Assembly (NCBI RefSeq): GCF_019097595.1 | Contig: NC_080713.1 | Coordinates: 7,312,699 to 7,376,698, forward strand | Source of the DNA: Hemibagrus wyckioides | Taxonomy: Eukaryota; Chordata; Actinopteri; Siluriformes; Bagridae | Length of the DNA stretch: 64,000 nt | Reading direction: 5' to 3' | Part shown: in pieces, positions 22,850 through 34,200 of the stretch | Position numbering within the stretch: the first letter of the stretch is position 1 | Layout: each line of letters opens with the position of its first letter | The notes under the pieces: model-generated | Database searches by the model: none | Told to the model about the DNA's origin: nothing | What the model saw: the letters and a program-made list of their open reading frames with translations, nothing else | Translations under genes and position numbers: made by a program

Positions 22850-23295
22850 TTAACCCACCACTGTCAAGATCAACACCAGGACTAGAGGCTAAGATCAAGA
22901 CAGAAAACCATCAATTCCTTTTCATGGCCAAGCCTTTACTTCAACTAACATCAACCAATGATAGGCTCTGTTTTCTAATAATAAAGAATGAATTCTGGTC
23001 AAACCTTAATGGCCAGTTAAGTTAAGTTGCCTTTACATGTCAGATAGAAATTCTTTCTTCACATATCCCATCATTGGAGGGTTGAGGTCAGAGTGCAGGG
23101 TCAGCCATGATGCAGTGCCCCTGGCCCCTGGTGAGGGCCTTGCTCAAGGGCCCAACAATGGTAGCTGGGCAGTGCTGGAACTTGAACTCCAATCTTCCAA
23201 TCAACAGCCCAGGACCTTAACCACTTGAGCTAACACCACCCCCAAACTCCTCAACAAGACCAAGACCATATGTAACAAGACAAATGCCCAGTACC
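22850..23295. repeat. Decayed AAGACC minisatellite split by a SINE
   Basis: Units like tcaagatcaacaccaggact and taagatcaagacag occur at 22865-22905. Units like aacaagaccaagacca resume at 23252. The SINE at 23030-23250 lies between them. Confidence 0.5.
23030..23250 (-). mobile_element. tRNA-derived SINE, minus strand
   Basis: On the minus strand it starts with a tRNA-like head (reverse of cttaaccacttgagc at 23216) and a B-box-like region. A body follows (reverse of ttgctcaagggcccaacaat at 23140) and then a 3' part (reverse of gtcagagtgcagggtcagcc at 23087). Sister copies lie at 23660-23905 and 28220-28432 (minus) and 48985-49190 (plus). The frame 23037-23228 is a translation of the SINE. Confidence 0.8.
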
Positions 23296-23590
23296 GAGTC
23301 AAGCCCTATATACAGACAAATGGCAAACCTGATAACTATCTGTTCAGCCTGCAGCAATTGGGAAAACACTTCTATAGTCAAATAGATAAAACTGAGAGGC
23401 TCAGGAGGAACTTCTTATCTCAGACTCCCATCAGACTCTTCAACACAGTCATGTGCAGCATTCAGATCCCTTAAGAGGCCTAGACCAAACCTTACATTCC
23501 AGTCCCATCAACAAAATCTCATTAACTTCATTCTGAGAGTTGTCATGACTTAACTGTGTATATGAGAAATAAAAGCTTGGATATTGAATC
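23296..23590 (+). mobile_element. Rex1/L2-like LINE 3' remnant, plus strand
   Basis: Plus-strand translation around 23330-23470 gives pieces like DNYLFSLQQLGKHF, KTERLRRNF and PIRLFNTVM. These correspond to the extreme C-terminus of Rex1/L2-type reverse transcriptases (compare SGKHF and RMRRSY in the 19315-19835 copy). A short 3' UTR with aaataaaag follows at 23565. All upstream parts are missing. Confidence 0.6.
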
Positions 23591-23659
23591 TTAAATCAAT
23601 AAGTCTAAGGCTGGACATGAATCCCATGGCCTTAGAAGAACAAGAACTAAGGGGGAAAG

Positions 23660-23905
23660 AATATTTTATTATCGCCACACATACATTGAAGCACCGTGGA
23701 ACTCTATTCTTTGCATATCCCAGTTGAGGAAGTTGGGGTCAGAGCACAGGGGCAGCTACTGTATGATGCAGTGCCTTTGGAGCAGAGAGGGTTAAGGGAC
23801 TTGCTTAATTGCCCAACCGTGGGGCTAGGTAGAGCTGAGGGTTGAATCCCGATCCTCCAATCAACAACCCAGAGCCTTAACCACTTAAGCCACCATTGCC
23901 TTCTA
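23660..23905 (-). mobile_element. tRNA-derived SINE, minus strand
   Basis: Same order as the copy at 23030: tattatcgccacacatacat, ggaactctattctttgcatatc, ggggtcagagcacagg, ggttaagggacttgcttaat, then the tRNA-like head ending at ccttaaccacttaagccacc. Confidence 0.8.
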
Positions 23906-23909
23906 AAAG

Positions 23910-25025
23910 CACACTTTCTTTTACCTTATAACAACAATGTGATAAATACTGACAGTGTAGAAGATTTTATGGCACAGCTGTTAAAATATTTTTCTGAGAA
24001 AGAACAACCATTTGTGTGTGTTTTTAAATGGTTGAGTAATGCTGATGATATCTGTGCAACCATGACAAGTATGATACCATTGATAACACTCCTACTAAGA
24101 CCAGTATATATACTATTCCTTTGCAACCAGATTGTGTATATGCCCATTTAATCCAGGATCAAATTTAAATGTTGGAGAATTATTTTTGTGCAAACCTCAA
24201 TTGCAATGACACCGACTTTCATAAATCTACACAAGCAAGACAAGCAGATTAGGTGTCCAGACTATTAATTTTTTATTCCCACTTGCCCATGAACAAGTAG
24301 GATCAGTGGGCTGTTGATATGGTGGTCAGCGCTGTGGGTTTCCTCAACCGTAAAACTATAAAAAGGCTTATTGTCTTTCTTAAAGTGATTTTATTAGATA
24401 TGTATGATTAAACATAACAGTTCATTTGGTTCATACATCCATATATTTTTAATAGCATGGTACATAAGCTTTTATACAGTTCCGCTTGTAGTATGCTGAG
24501 CAAAAATAAAGGCAGAGGCAGTAATTTAATATTAGCAAACATATACCATTGCTACCTCTTTGTGTTGATTGTGAACTATGCCCCAGTGAAGAATTAAGTA
24601 CTCACAACATTTGATTATCAACCAATCAACCATGAACAATCAACTGTCCTTTTCCTACCATGCTGCTAATGTGACACACTCATGTCCTATTCTTCTGTAC
24701 CTCATCAGAAGGATTCGGCCATTTTTATCCACACAGGCTGTTCAGGTGCTTGTTCAGTCTCGTGTCATTTCTTGTTAATGTTCAGTCTCTTGGAAATGGA
24801 AAAGGATTAGTCTGTATACATCCACTTAGTTAGCTAACTAAACATTTATAATCTACCATCAGCTTTAAATATGATGTCAAGTGAAAAACCATTCAGATGA
24901 CTAAAAGCTCATCACTACGGTACTTCCTTTCGTTTTCGACATTCATCTGTTCTGCTTCACTAACATTTGGACCTAAGCTATCGCTACCTGATCCAACACA
25001 GAAAGATGCATATGACAGCACATGA
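23910..25025. other. Unrecognised sequence without a supported gene
   Basis: Two opposing short frames at 23926-24151 show no domain. No repeat family is recognised. Confidence 0.4.
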
Positions 25026-25998
25026 CTTTTTGTCAGTGGCGGGCCGTGCATTACATACCTAGGCCTTCATTGGTGTCCTTCCTGAATTAATCTACCTCTA
25101 TTCCATCATTATGACGCCACGGCAATAGAAACTAATCAACCGTTAAACAGCAAAGTAAAAAAGAAATTAGGCTACAGTATTTCACACCTCACAAGAAATA
25201 GTCAATGTTATTACAGTCCGCCTTAAAAATGCATTTGTAAGGATGTCTGCGACCAAATCGATTTCTTCTCCTCTGTCAGCTAAAGTTAAAATATATATAT
25301 TTTATTTAGTTTGTGCGGTTCGCTACTCCAATTATCCAATCAAAGGACGGGAAATTGCTGACGTAATCATATTCCTGCAAGATGGCCCCAGTGACGCCAA
25401 CTCGAAATCTGATTGGTTAATGTAAGAATTTCATTGCCACTTATTTTAAGCTCCGGGCGCCTGCACTATTGATTCTGAACGCCTTAAGGCAGATTTCTTT
25501 CACCCTGGCAACACATGATGTCAGCCACTGGCTGAAATATGATTGGATAAATATTCTAATCATAAATATACACTACTGGAAGCAGCGCAACCAAGAGAAA
25601 AACTATGAAATGCAGAGAGTAGACTATTGAGAATAATTTAATACACATTCATGGAAAAATATATTGAACTATCTTTCAGCTGCTCCCTACATGTGTGAGG
25701 GGTCGCCACAGCGGACCAACTGGTCCGCACATCAACTTGGCACAGGTTTTATGCCGGATGCCCTTCCTGACACAACCCTCCCATTTTATCCAGGCTTGGG
25801 ACTGGCACTACATCTAGTGGCTGGGAATCAAACCCAGGCCATCCGTGTGATAGGTGAGACACCTACCACTGAGCCACCAGTGCTGCCATGGAAAAATATA
25901 TTAAATATATTAAAATGCAAGTCAGTGATTCAGATCACTGCTGTTTAGGCCAGCAGAGAAGGCCTTGCTGGCCCTGACAGTCCACCACTGCTTTTTGT
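25026..25998. mobile_element. hAT-type non-autonomous DNA transposon with 8-bp target-site duplications
   Basis: The element spans 25034-25990. Its left end cagtggcgggccgtg and the reverse complement of its right end (cagtggtggactgtc) form degenerate inverted repeats starting with the CAGTGG typical of hAT elements. The flanking 8-mers ctttttgt at 25026-25033 and 25991-25998 are identical, matching the 8-bp target duplication of hAT transposases. No transposase is encoded, so it must have been moved in trans. The interior is unlike its neighbours, with several CCAAT/ATTGG boxes. A SINE is nested at 25666-25886; without it the element is about 735 bases. Confidence 0.88.
25650..25902 (-). mobile_element. 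tRNA-derived SINE nested in the hAT element, with 16-bp target duplication
   Basis: The SINE body is about 25666-25886. It is flanked by identical 16-mers catggaaaaatatatt at 25650-25665 and 25887-25902. Its body (gtcgccacagcggaccaact, tatgccggatgcccttcctg, ccatccgtgtgataggtg) matches the copies at 44494-44728 (same orientation) and 45812-46055 (opposite). On the minus strand the tRNA-like head is to the right. The frame 25664-25948 is its translation. Confidence 0.88.
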
Positions 25999-26229
25999 TA
26001 ATGCAAAAAAACCAAGACTACGTTTACAAAGACAACACGAACTGAGAAGACATGTAGATCAATGTGCGTGAATTTGTTTGCCTAAAATATTTTATTCACT
26101 TAATGAACAAATGGGTTTAAAGACTTCCAGAAGAAGCGAATAAACTAGCTGTGAAAACACTGTTTAAAATATTTAGATAATATTAGATTATGTGAGGTGT
26201 AGCTTTATGAATGAACTCTACTTCTTTTT

Positions 26230-26740
26230 TTTAACCAGTACCCTGGCATTCATTCTGAGAGAGGAATGGAAATGGACTTATCAGATATTTTCAATCAGTA
26301 TAAACAAGCAAATTATTTTATCGCCACAGGTCTGATATAAAATTAATCAGAACACTGTTGGCTTTTAGCGTGAGGCATTATTACCTCTGTTTGCATAACC
26401 TTACACAGGCTTTTAGTGGTTAAATATAAAGCTTCCAAATTTAAGATCCTTATGAAGAAGCACTTGGGGCATCTCAGAGAGCAGAATTTTGTTTGATATT
26501 ATCATTTACTTTTAAGATTTATGTTAAAAGAAACTGTTTTTTAACTTCTCTATGAATATATTGGGCCTAGTAGGCTAGGTAAAAACAGAAATGCTTATGA
26601 AAGTTACAAGTTCTACAAGACCTTTTGTCTACTTTTATATGAGCCATTAAGCAACACTCTGGAGTGTGACATGACAAAGACATTCAGTGCTGAACATGGA
26701 CACAAAGAACAGGCACCAATTCCATTTTCTGGCCTCTAAA
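26230..26740 (+). repeat. Right copy of a diverged direct duplication (partner 21190-21745)
   Basis: Shared collinear segments include aaccttacacaggcttttag (26398), gcacttggggcatctcagag (26459), tctatgaatatattgggcct (26550), tatgagccattaagcaacac (26638) and gctgaacatggacacaaaga (26689). The distance to the partner is about 5.03 kb. Confidence 0.85.
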
Positions 26741-26999
26741 AAGAGGTAAGTAAGGTTTACCACATGGAATGTATGGAAAATAGGTCACAAATGTTTATTT
26801 TGTTTCTTCAGCCGAACCTAGTTGAAAATAGTAACCGGTTTGAACTGCTATATCAGCCTTTCAGATTTACATAGTGGATCTTATACAGCAGTTAAAACAG
26901 TGTTTCAAAAGACCCTGTATTAAGTATCACGATGCTTGTCGATGTTCGCCATGTGAAATTCCTGCTTCCTCGTTTAAAATCGTTATGACGGTAGAGTCA

Positions 27000-27355
27000 C
27001 ATTACTTTTCAGGAATATAACTTTTGTCTTAAAATCCGAAAGCTTGTCATATAAAGATGAAAAGTAAGAAGGGACGCCAATTTTACTGGAAGCCTTAAAT
27101 ACCCCGCTGTGCCACATTGGGCAGCTATTTCTCCAGGGCTGTGCTGTGTCTGGTTTGAGGCACTGTATCTCGAGCAGACCAGCTCATTAATGCAAAGTCT
27201 TTCAAATGAGAACTCACACAGGGAATGAGCTGAAAGCTTTTCCACAGCCTGCTGATTAAGCAGAGCTCACTGCATGGAGTGCAGCCTCAACCTCTGAAAC
27301 CTCACACGCTTTTAATATCAGCTCACGTCACAGCCCTGGCCATCATTCCTTAGCA
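27000..27355. other. Non-repetitive stretch, candidate conserved non-coding sequence
   Basis: Balanced composition, no repeat family and no convincing open frame (27009-27245 minus shows no domain). Contains homeobox-type cores such as ctcattaatg at 27182. Function is inference. Confidence 0.25.
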
Positions 27356-27359
27356 ACAT

Positions 27360-28215
27360 GTTTGCTGGTATTTCCATTGATCTTTTCATTAATCTTTACT
27401 TTGGGCAACTGCTTACACTGGCTTCATTGGTTTTAGATCTTATCCTCCATCTCACTCAGGTGCATTTGGGTGTTAACTGCTCGTTGCCTCTGTTTCAGGC
27501 TGCATTCATTCTGCAGGCCTCGCTCCTGCTTTCTGCAAGTGATGAATCCAAATGTTTACATTCTGATTGACAATCTGGTTTTGACTTAAATTCTGACATT
27601 TGGATCAGATTAGTGATAATCATTACTGGCCTTTCTGTCCATATCATTCATGGCAGTCATTTTTTATGGACTGCACATGTCTGGAAAGATCTCTATAAAA
27701 TGACCAGTAGAAATAATCTCGGTAACATTTTATTTGAAGAGTAACTGCATACTGCCTTTATAACACATTCCCAAGACTTCATGAATATTTTATCAAGAAA
27801 CACTCTATAATTTATGAAATGTCAACGTCATTTTTATTATAGATTTTATGCAACTTTGCTAAGAGAATGAGGGAACAACATTAGGAGTTTGACTGATTGA
27901 GCTACTGTAAATTTGTAATCCGTAGCTTGGTTTTTACTAAACAGCCTGCTTGTGACACTTTGATAAAATGGTAGTAGGTACACAGAGTGCTTCATAAAAA
28001 TGAAACTGCAAACACAATCAGGTTTGCAAGTCACGTGGTGATGCAGTACATTATGTGCAAACAGAGCGTCTCTGTATTCTTAATAGCTTAAAGAACCCAA
28101 AAATCTCTCCAATATCCACGGTGCTGTATTGCGTTATCATGTGACTCGCAAGTCTGATTGCATTCACAGAGAAGAGGAGAGGGTTCATGAGCCTGGGAAG
28201 ACTAATCATAGAAAA
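27360..28215. other. Unrecognised sequence without a supported gene
   Basis: The plus frame 27358-27570 (70 codons, hydrophobic) begins with ATG and looks leucine-rich. It has no family resemblance and no splice context that I can defend. Confidence 0.35.
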
Positions 28216-28219
28216 TAGA

Positions 28220-28432
28220 CTTTGTCACATATACATTATTGCACAGTGGAATTCTTTCTTCACATATCCCATCCTTGGAGGTAGGGGTCAGAGCACAGGG
28301 TCAGCCATGATGCAGCACCCCTGGAGCAGAGAGGGTTAAGAGCCTTGCACAAGGGCCAAACAGTCGCAACTTAGCGGTGCTGGGGCTTGAACCCCTGGTT
28401 TTCTGGTCAACGACCCAGAGCCTTAACCACTT
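28220..28432 (-). mobile_element. tRNA-derived SINE, minus strand
   Basis: Same family as 23030 and 23660: tggaattctttcttcacata, ggggtcagagcacagggtca, agagccttgcacaagggcca, then the tRNA-like head ending ccagagccttaaccact. Confidence 0.82.
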
Positions 28433-28439
28433 TCCTTTT

Positions 28440-29790
28440 GTCTGTTTTCCAAAATAGCAATATCTGACAGCTTTTTCCAGACATTCTCACATACAACACA
28501 TATGAAAACTTAAAAAAATTAGATTCAGTGTTCACAGTGTAATAAAAAAAAATCTATGTTACTAAGTTCAGAGGAACAGCGGTCTCTAGCTCTTCAGCTT
28601 CCCTGTGGTTTCTGATTCTTCTTCCATATTCAAGTCATCTTTTTTTTTAAAAAAAAATCCCACTGGCTTACATCTTTTTTATTTTATATTTTTCAAACAA
28701 AAGCTTTAAATTATGAATTCAGATCACATAGAACTTGCACACCAGACTGCAACTTATCTTTATGATCTGGTGAGCAATATCATATCATGCAGTGATATCT
28801 GGCCCGTGCAAATTGGCTGTAATCTTCACCGCTAATGAATCGCATTAAGAGTGACGGAGTGGCGCTTCTAACATGAGAGCAGATTTACAGGCTCGGGTTT
28901 TCTGAGTTCAATCCCAGGATTCAGTCACGCTACGGCGCTGAGCGTGTAAACAGATTTCGATGCCTGCAGAACGATATTGAAGTTCACCTTCATAAATATC
29001 CTGCTGTTTGTTCGTTGGAGAAAATGGGGGTGTTTAAAGGCAAGATGCATAAATAAGTATGAATAAATATTGATATGTGTTAATCGAAGGCGATTCTTGA
29101 TGCGCAGGGAATGTCGATCACTGCAAATTAGCACAGTGTAACAATAAATCCAGCCACTTAGGTAACTTGTAAAAGGAAATATATCGCATGTGATTATGGC
29201 GAGAAAGAGTGCTGCTGCAGGAGCCCTTTGGTTTTACATGATATTGAAAGCATTGGGATGCATTATAGAAATATATAGAAATGCATATATGTAGGACATC
29301 AGGCTCTTAGTGGAATAAAACATGAGGATAGATCAACATGCCCAGTGGGGCTTCACATGTTGTAAAACTCATAAATGTTCAAATGCATAAAGCCACACTG
29401 ACAGGCGGAGGCGTTTCAGCATGCTGGGGTTTATTTCTAATAAGCACACATCACTGAGAATGTAGCAGCTCTGACCTCCAACAGTAATGGAAGCCCTGTT
29501 CATCTCAATTAAGATCTACGGTTTTACAGTCAAATAAACGCATTAACATGCAATAACCATTTTGCTCAATTTTTTTGCTGGAACAAATACAAAAATACTC
29601 AAGAAAGAGAAAGCATTAGAGAATTAAAAACATTAGAAATAACACAAAAATATTTTCTATATATTAAAAAAATATATATTTTAGCTGCTGTCTTTTGTTT
29701 ACACCTGCAGTCATGAAGATCAGCAATCACTGGTATTTTTTCGTATATTTATAGATATATTTTTGTGTATTTATATTGCTAATAATTCAG
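28440..29790. other. Unrecognised sequence; a balanced stretch near 28790-28960
   Basis: No gene or repeat is supported. The part around 28790-28960 is GC-richer and non-repetitive. Confidence 0.35.
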
Positions 29791-29795
29791 ATTAT

Positions 29796-29826
29796 AAATT
29801 AAATTAAATTAAATTAAATTAAATTA
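29796..29826. repeat. (TTAAA)n tract
   Basis: Six units of AAATT. Confidence 0.9.
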
Positions 29827-29966
29827 GATCATTTATGGGAAAACTAATTTTATTAAATCATACATAAATAAAAAAAATTAAATGCTGTTCACATAAAATA
29901 CTGACTATCACAACACAGGGTCTTTTTTTCAGTCATTAGTTCTAGATTTAGTCATTAGTTTATTTG

Positions 29967-30190
29967 TCTAGTCCAGGGATTAGTGTGTAGTCTCAGATTT
30001 ATGTTCTTGGCTGACAGGAACAAAACTTCATGTGGTCTTCAGCTGTTATCTGCCATAAGGTTTGATGTGTTGTGAGTTCTGAGATGCTTTTCTGCTCACC
30101 ATGGTTTTAAAACATGGTTATTTGAGTTACCGTAGACTTCCTGTAAGCTCGATCCTCTGACATCTGATGGTTCACAAGATGAAACGCGGC
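29967..30190 (-). mobile_element. Tc1-like transposon fragment (fold-back family), minus strand
   Basis: The segments tatgttcttggctgacagga (30001), ctgagatgcttttctgctca (30080) and gttatttgagttaccgtaga (30116) match the family at 4588-4755 and 48455-48605. The transposase frame is broken. Confidence 0.65.
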
Positions 30191-30420
30191 CAGCAAATTA
30201 AATACAATGTTTTGTACAAAATATTAAAGAAACTGATTGAAGTGTTTTATTTCATTTCATTCAGTTGTCTGTCTCCAGGAACCTTTCGAGTGTTAAAGGT
30301 TCCACATAGAACCCTGAATTATCCAATGAACCATTTTAAATTGTAAAATATGTACTTGGGAAATGGATCATTTATTTTTGTGCTATTTTGCAAACTCTTT
30401 CCAAATATAACTTGGAGATT

Positions 30421-30958
30421 ACACTACATTGCCAAAAGTTTTGGGACACCCCTCCAAATCATTGAATTCAGGTGTTGATTTTCAGAGGTTGGACTCAGCC
30501 CCTTACTTCCAGTGAAAGGAACTCTTAATGCTTCAGCATACATTCTGGACAATTTCATGCTCCCAAAATTGTGGAACAGTTTGGGGATGACCCCTTCCTG
30601 TTCCGACATGACTGCACACCAGTGAACAAAGCAAGGTCCATAAAGACATGGATGAGTGAGTTTGGTGTGGAGGAACCTGACTGGCCTGCACACAGTCCTG
30701 ACCTCAAGGCGACAGAACACATTTGGGATGAATTAGAGCAAAGACTGTGAGCCAGGCCTTCTTGTCCAACAACAGTGCCTGACCTCACAAATGCGCTTGT
30801 AGAGGAATGGTCAAAATTTCCATAAACACACTCCTAAGCCTTTTGAAAAGCCTTCCCAGAAGAGTTGAAGCTGTTATAGCCGCAAAGGGGTGGGCTAACT
30901 CCATATTACATTCATGTGCATGTAAAGTCAGACATCACAAAACTTTTGGCATCAAATT
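30421..30958 (+). mobile_element. Tc1-like DNA transposon, internally deleted, both ends present
   Basis: The left end cattgccaaaagttttggga and the right end aaaacttttggcatcaaatt are degenerate inverted repeats. The plus strand keeps the C-terminal half of a Tc1-like DDE transposase. Pieces of the type RHDCTPVNKARSIKTWM (30605-30655), SPDLKATEHIWDELEQRL (30693-30750) and LKSLPRRVEAVIAAKG (30838-30887) contain the third catalytic acidic residue in WDELE. A stop replaces an arginine codon at 30748-30750, and frames change around 30815. The first catalytic part is deleted. It belongs to the same family as 3276-3684. Confidence 0.88.
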
Positions 30959-30959
30959 A

Positions 30960-32460
30960 GCTATTCTGACCATCAAATTATTTTATCAAGCATTATAACT
31001 GTGTGTAAATTTCAGGCTTGATATTTCAAAGTAGAATACTATAACCATATATCATACGATGATAGAATGACATCATTTTAAAGTTATTGAAATTATAAAA
31101 AGACTCAAACCTGGTTTATTGTAATGTCCTAATGAGTATTATTATTGCATACTTGGGCAATATTCAAGATGTTTTCCATTTTTAAGACAATTCTTGCAGG
31201 GTTTGAAAGCCATTCCTAGCCTCTCCAACTCACAATTGTTGTTTTCAGCCACTGTGCATGAATATCCATAAAGCAAACCCCTTGTGTTCATTAATATTCA
31301 TTAGTTGACTCTGAAAGCTGTGCAGTTCATCAGGGGTTTTTAGTTTGCGGGTCGTGCTGTATGTTGACTTGCCGTCATGAACCCATCGCGGTGAGTTATT
31401 CAAATTAATCTTGTGTGATTCACTTGTGTATGCTGTATGCTAATATCTACCATGGGACACTTATTCAGAGCTTGTGAAGATGAGGAGGGTTTTTTTGTAC
31501 TAAGCAAATCTCAGTAGGTGCTAAATGGAAAAGATAAACAGGGAATGAGTATTCATGATAGAAGCATGCTCATACAATGATCTACTTAGAAGTGTTGGAC
31601 CAAAGATTGTGTAAAAAATCATGAGAAATAAAATCCTCAATAAGTTAGATTAAGCTAAAGTGTATTTTAATGTAGAGCTGTATTTTAGTAAATAATATTA
31701 GAAGCTCTACCTTTGCTAACCAAAGAGTGATAGGCAAAATAAGTCACAGTTAAAGAAGCCATATATATCTCTAAACATAGCATGAAACTGAAATGTGTAA
31801 TAAATTATTTTCTACATTCTAAACTAGCTGGACTTTAACTAGAGTTGAGCAGCCAGCCAGAAACGTGCTGCAAACGTCCTTGAAGCTATAAACACACATG
31901 CAATAGCTTGTGAAGACCATGATTAGGATAAATCTTTTTTGCAGACAGGCAGCATCTTTACACACCAAGGCAGACAACCCTGTTCATGGTCGTCAGAAGA
32001 TACTGATTCATTAGACGTAATAAATAAGTCTGCTTTCTAATTATTGAATCAAACATTTTTTTCCTCAGAAGATTCACCGTAGTGTGAGTTACTAAAGCTA
32101 AAAGAAAAACTGTAGTCTAAATTTTTAAGTCTGATAAGTCTGTCAGTTTTTAAATGGTAGCTTGGGGATGGAAGGAAATGGTCCCCAGTGCTGCTTTGAA
32201 GATTTTAGCTCAGGTTTAATGGGGGATTTAATGGGGGGGGGGGGATATTCTCCTTCACTCTTGGAATTTAAAGTCAATAACTTGCAGTTTTGGATATGTT
32301 GTTGTAGCTCAAAGATTTAAATCTACATTAAAAATTCTTTAAATGTGAAAGTTGATCCCGATTTATTTATTCATCGATCAGTCTTTTACCAAGGTTGTGT
32401 TTGCGTAATGGTAATAATAGTACTAACAGTAATTTTTGCGTAAGGCAAACGGAAGTAAAC
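30960..32460. other. Unrecognised sequence; candidate conserved stretch 31225-31450
   Basis: No gene or transposon is supported. A run of ten G occurs at 32234-32243. The part 31225-31450 is non-repetitive and includes attaatattcattagttgac, which looks like homeobox-type sites. Confidence 0.35.
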
Positions 32461-32461
32461 C

Positions 32462-32640
32462 TTTTAGATTAGATTAGATTAGATTAGATTTAGCTTTACT
32501 GTCACTGTGCAAAATACATATACAAAGCCAACGATATGTAGTTTGCATCTAACCAAGTGGCATATTTACAATCAATTACAAATATAAATATATAGCTACC
32601 GAACTAAGTGACAGACCGAAGTAAAATTTTCTGCCCTGAT
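32462..32640 (-). mobile_element. 3' end of a LINE with (TTAGA)n tail, minus strand
   Basis: Five TTAGA units are followed by tttagctttactgtcactgt and caaagccaacgatatgtagt. On the minus strand this reads as a short 3' UTR ending in acagtaaagctaaat plus TCTAA units, the typical tail of fish LINEs of the L2/Rex1 group. No coding part is visible. Confidence 0.6.
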
Positions 32641-32784
32641 TTTCCTCATTCTCGCCTCCGACTGGCACTCACCCCATCACATGCAAAGCGTGTTCCTGAC
32701 ACAGCTCATTTGCATTTAATGATGGCCACAAAAGTCCATTAAAGTTCAAGTGCACAGAGAGCTGGGAGCATGAAATGAATATAA

Positions 32785-32822
32785 TATTATTATTATTATT
32801 ATTATTAATAATAATAATAATA
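32785..32822. repeat. (ATT)n/(AAT)n palindromic tract
   Basis: ATT units turn directly into AAT units, giving a perfect hairpin-forming tract. Confidence 0.9.
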
Positions 32823-32854
32823 GTAAGAGGGTATTAAATCTTCCCTCAGCTGAT

Positions 32855-32950
32855 TTCCAGGTCCGCCAATGCTAGGCCCTCAATTGCTCAGTAGTTTAAA
32901 ATGAGATAAAAATGTAAGTCACTCTGGATATGGGTGTATGCTAAATAACA
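32855..32950 (+). repeat. SINE 3' fragment, plus strand
   Basis: The segments aatgagataaaaatgtaagt and cactctggatatgggtgtat match the SINE tail also at 36835-36885 and 45730-45780. Confidence 0.65.
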
Positions 32951-33039
32951 GAAATTGTCTATTGTTGTTGTTTGGATTGTGCACTGGGTGTGCTCCAAGT
33001 CTAGTGGGTTAGGGGATATGTGTTACAAAATGGATAATA

Positions 33040-33235
33040 AGCTGTCTTGTTTTTGCACCAAATTAGTATTAGAATTATGTCCCAAACATTCTACCTTGGT
33101 ATCATTAGACTGTAATACATGTTGCCACGTGGTTTGGGGTGATTTAGGCCGGCTTGGATGTTCTTTTTCTTCGTTGTTTTCTGTTTTTTAAGAAAAAGCT
33201 CTTCCATCTAACTGCCCTATGTGAAGAATACAAGA
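33040..33235 (-). mobile_element. Tc1-like transposon fragment (same family as 38085-38300), minus strand
   Basis: Pieces such as ttttgcaccaaattagtatt, attatgtcccaaacattcta, ggtatcattagactgtaata and ggccggcttggatgttcttt match the middle of a teleost Tc1-like transposase read from its reverse strand. The plus-strand frame 32955-33191 is therefore not a gene. Confidence 0.7.
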
Positions 33236-33239
33236 GACA

Positions 33240-33825
33240 TGCAGGGAGTGACCAGCACTTGTTAGATATTACAATAGCTTATTAAAAGTTGCTGTAGAGC
33301 TCATGCCAGACTCTGAAATTATTTTGGATCGATACCATACTCCATACGTCAGAATTATGTAGCATAACATAGCGACCTAGCTAATGTAGTTACAAGGCAG
33401 CATGACCAAGAGGATCTGCTGCAAATGATAATGTAATGTATTTACTATATGTAGTCAGGAGTATTCAGGCAGTCAATTATCAGTATAAATGAAAATCAAT
33501 TTTCTAAATGATGTACAGACACAAAAAGGAGTCACTTCAGTTCTCAAAATGGCAGCTTTTTATACACAAAGACGTCACATGAAATGAAAAGATATCCCAT
33601 AAACCGAGCCTGCGCACAAGGCATATTGGCTACATGGGAATCCTAAATGTATTCAAGCTCTCATTAACTAGTGCTTGAGACGAACTCATCCATGATCCCC
33701 TTTCCACATATTGTGTATCCACGTCTTAATACGCAATGAAGTATCCTCTCTTGTTAAAACAAGAGAAAACAGATGAGCAGCATGAAAGAAAATGATTCTA
33801 ATCATATCATCTGGAGTCCTCATTT
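33240..33825. other. Unrecognised sequence without a supported gene
   Basis: Nothing recognised. Confidence 0.4.
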
Positions 33826-33892
33826 CATCTTCTTCTTCTTCTTCTTCTCCTTCTTCTTCTTCTTCTTCTTCTTCTTCTACTTCTTCTTCTCT
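33826..33892. repeat. (CTT)n microsatellite
   Basis: About 21 CTT units with two interruptions. The minus-strand frame 33686-33904 reads as poly-glutamate through it and is an artefact. Confidence 0.95.
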
Positions 33893-34009
33893 GCAAGCTG
33901 CCATCCTCAGGAGAACAATGTTTTAATTTTAACTCCAGATGCCAAGGAGGAAACAAGCCTAATGAAATTTTATATTTTGAAGGAATTATTCAGGTCACAT
34001 TTAAGCTAA

Positions 34010-34200
34010 AAGGAACAAAGCCCTTGGCATTTGAATGTGCATTACACGGAGATACGTCGCTAGCTTTAATAATTCTGACAGGCCTTGCGTGAGCTTGCTG
34101 CTATTACAGCTCTAAATGCTCACTCTTGCTCCCCAAGCACAGCTCTGTGTAGGTCTCAGATGTAGGAGGATGCTATTAAAACAGTCTCATCGGTGGAGCT
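34010..34200. other. Non-repetitive stretch, candidate conserved non-coding sequence
   Basis: Contains tagctttaataattctgaca and a balanced composition without repeats. Function is inference. Confidence 0.25.

Noticed and set aside
33686..33904. Acidic (poly-Glu) open frame on the minus strand
   Set aside because: It is a translation of the CTT microsatellite.
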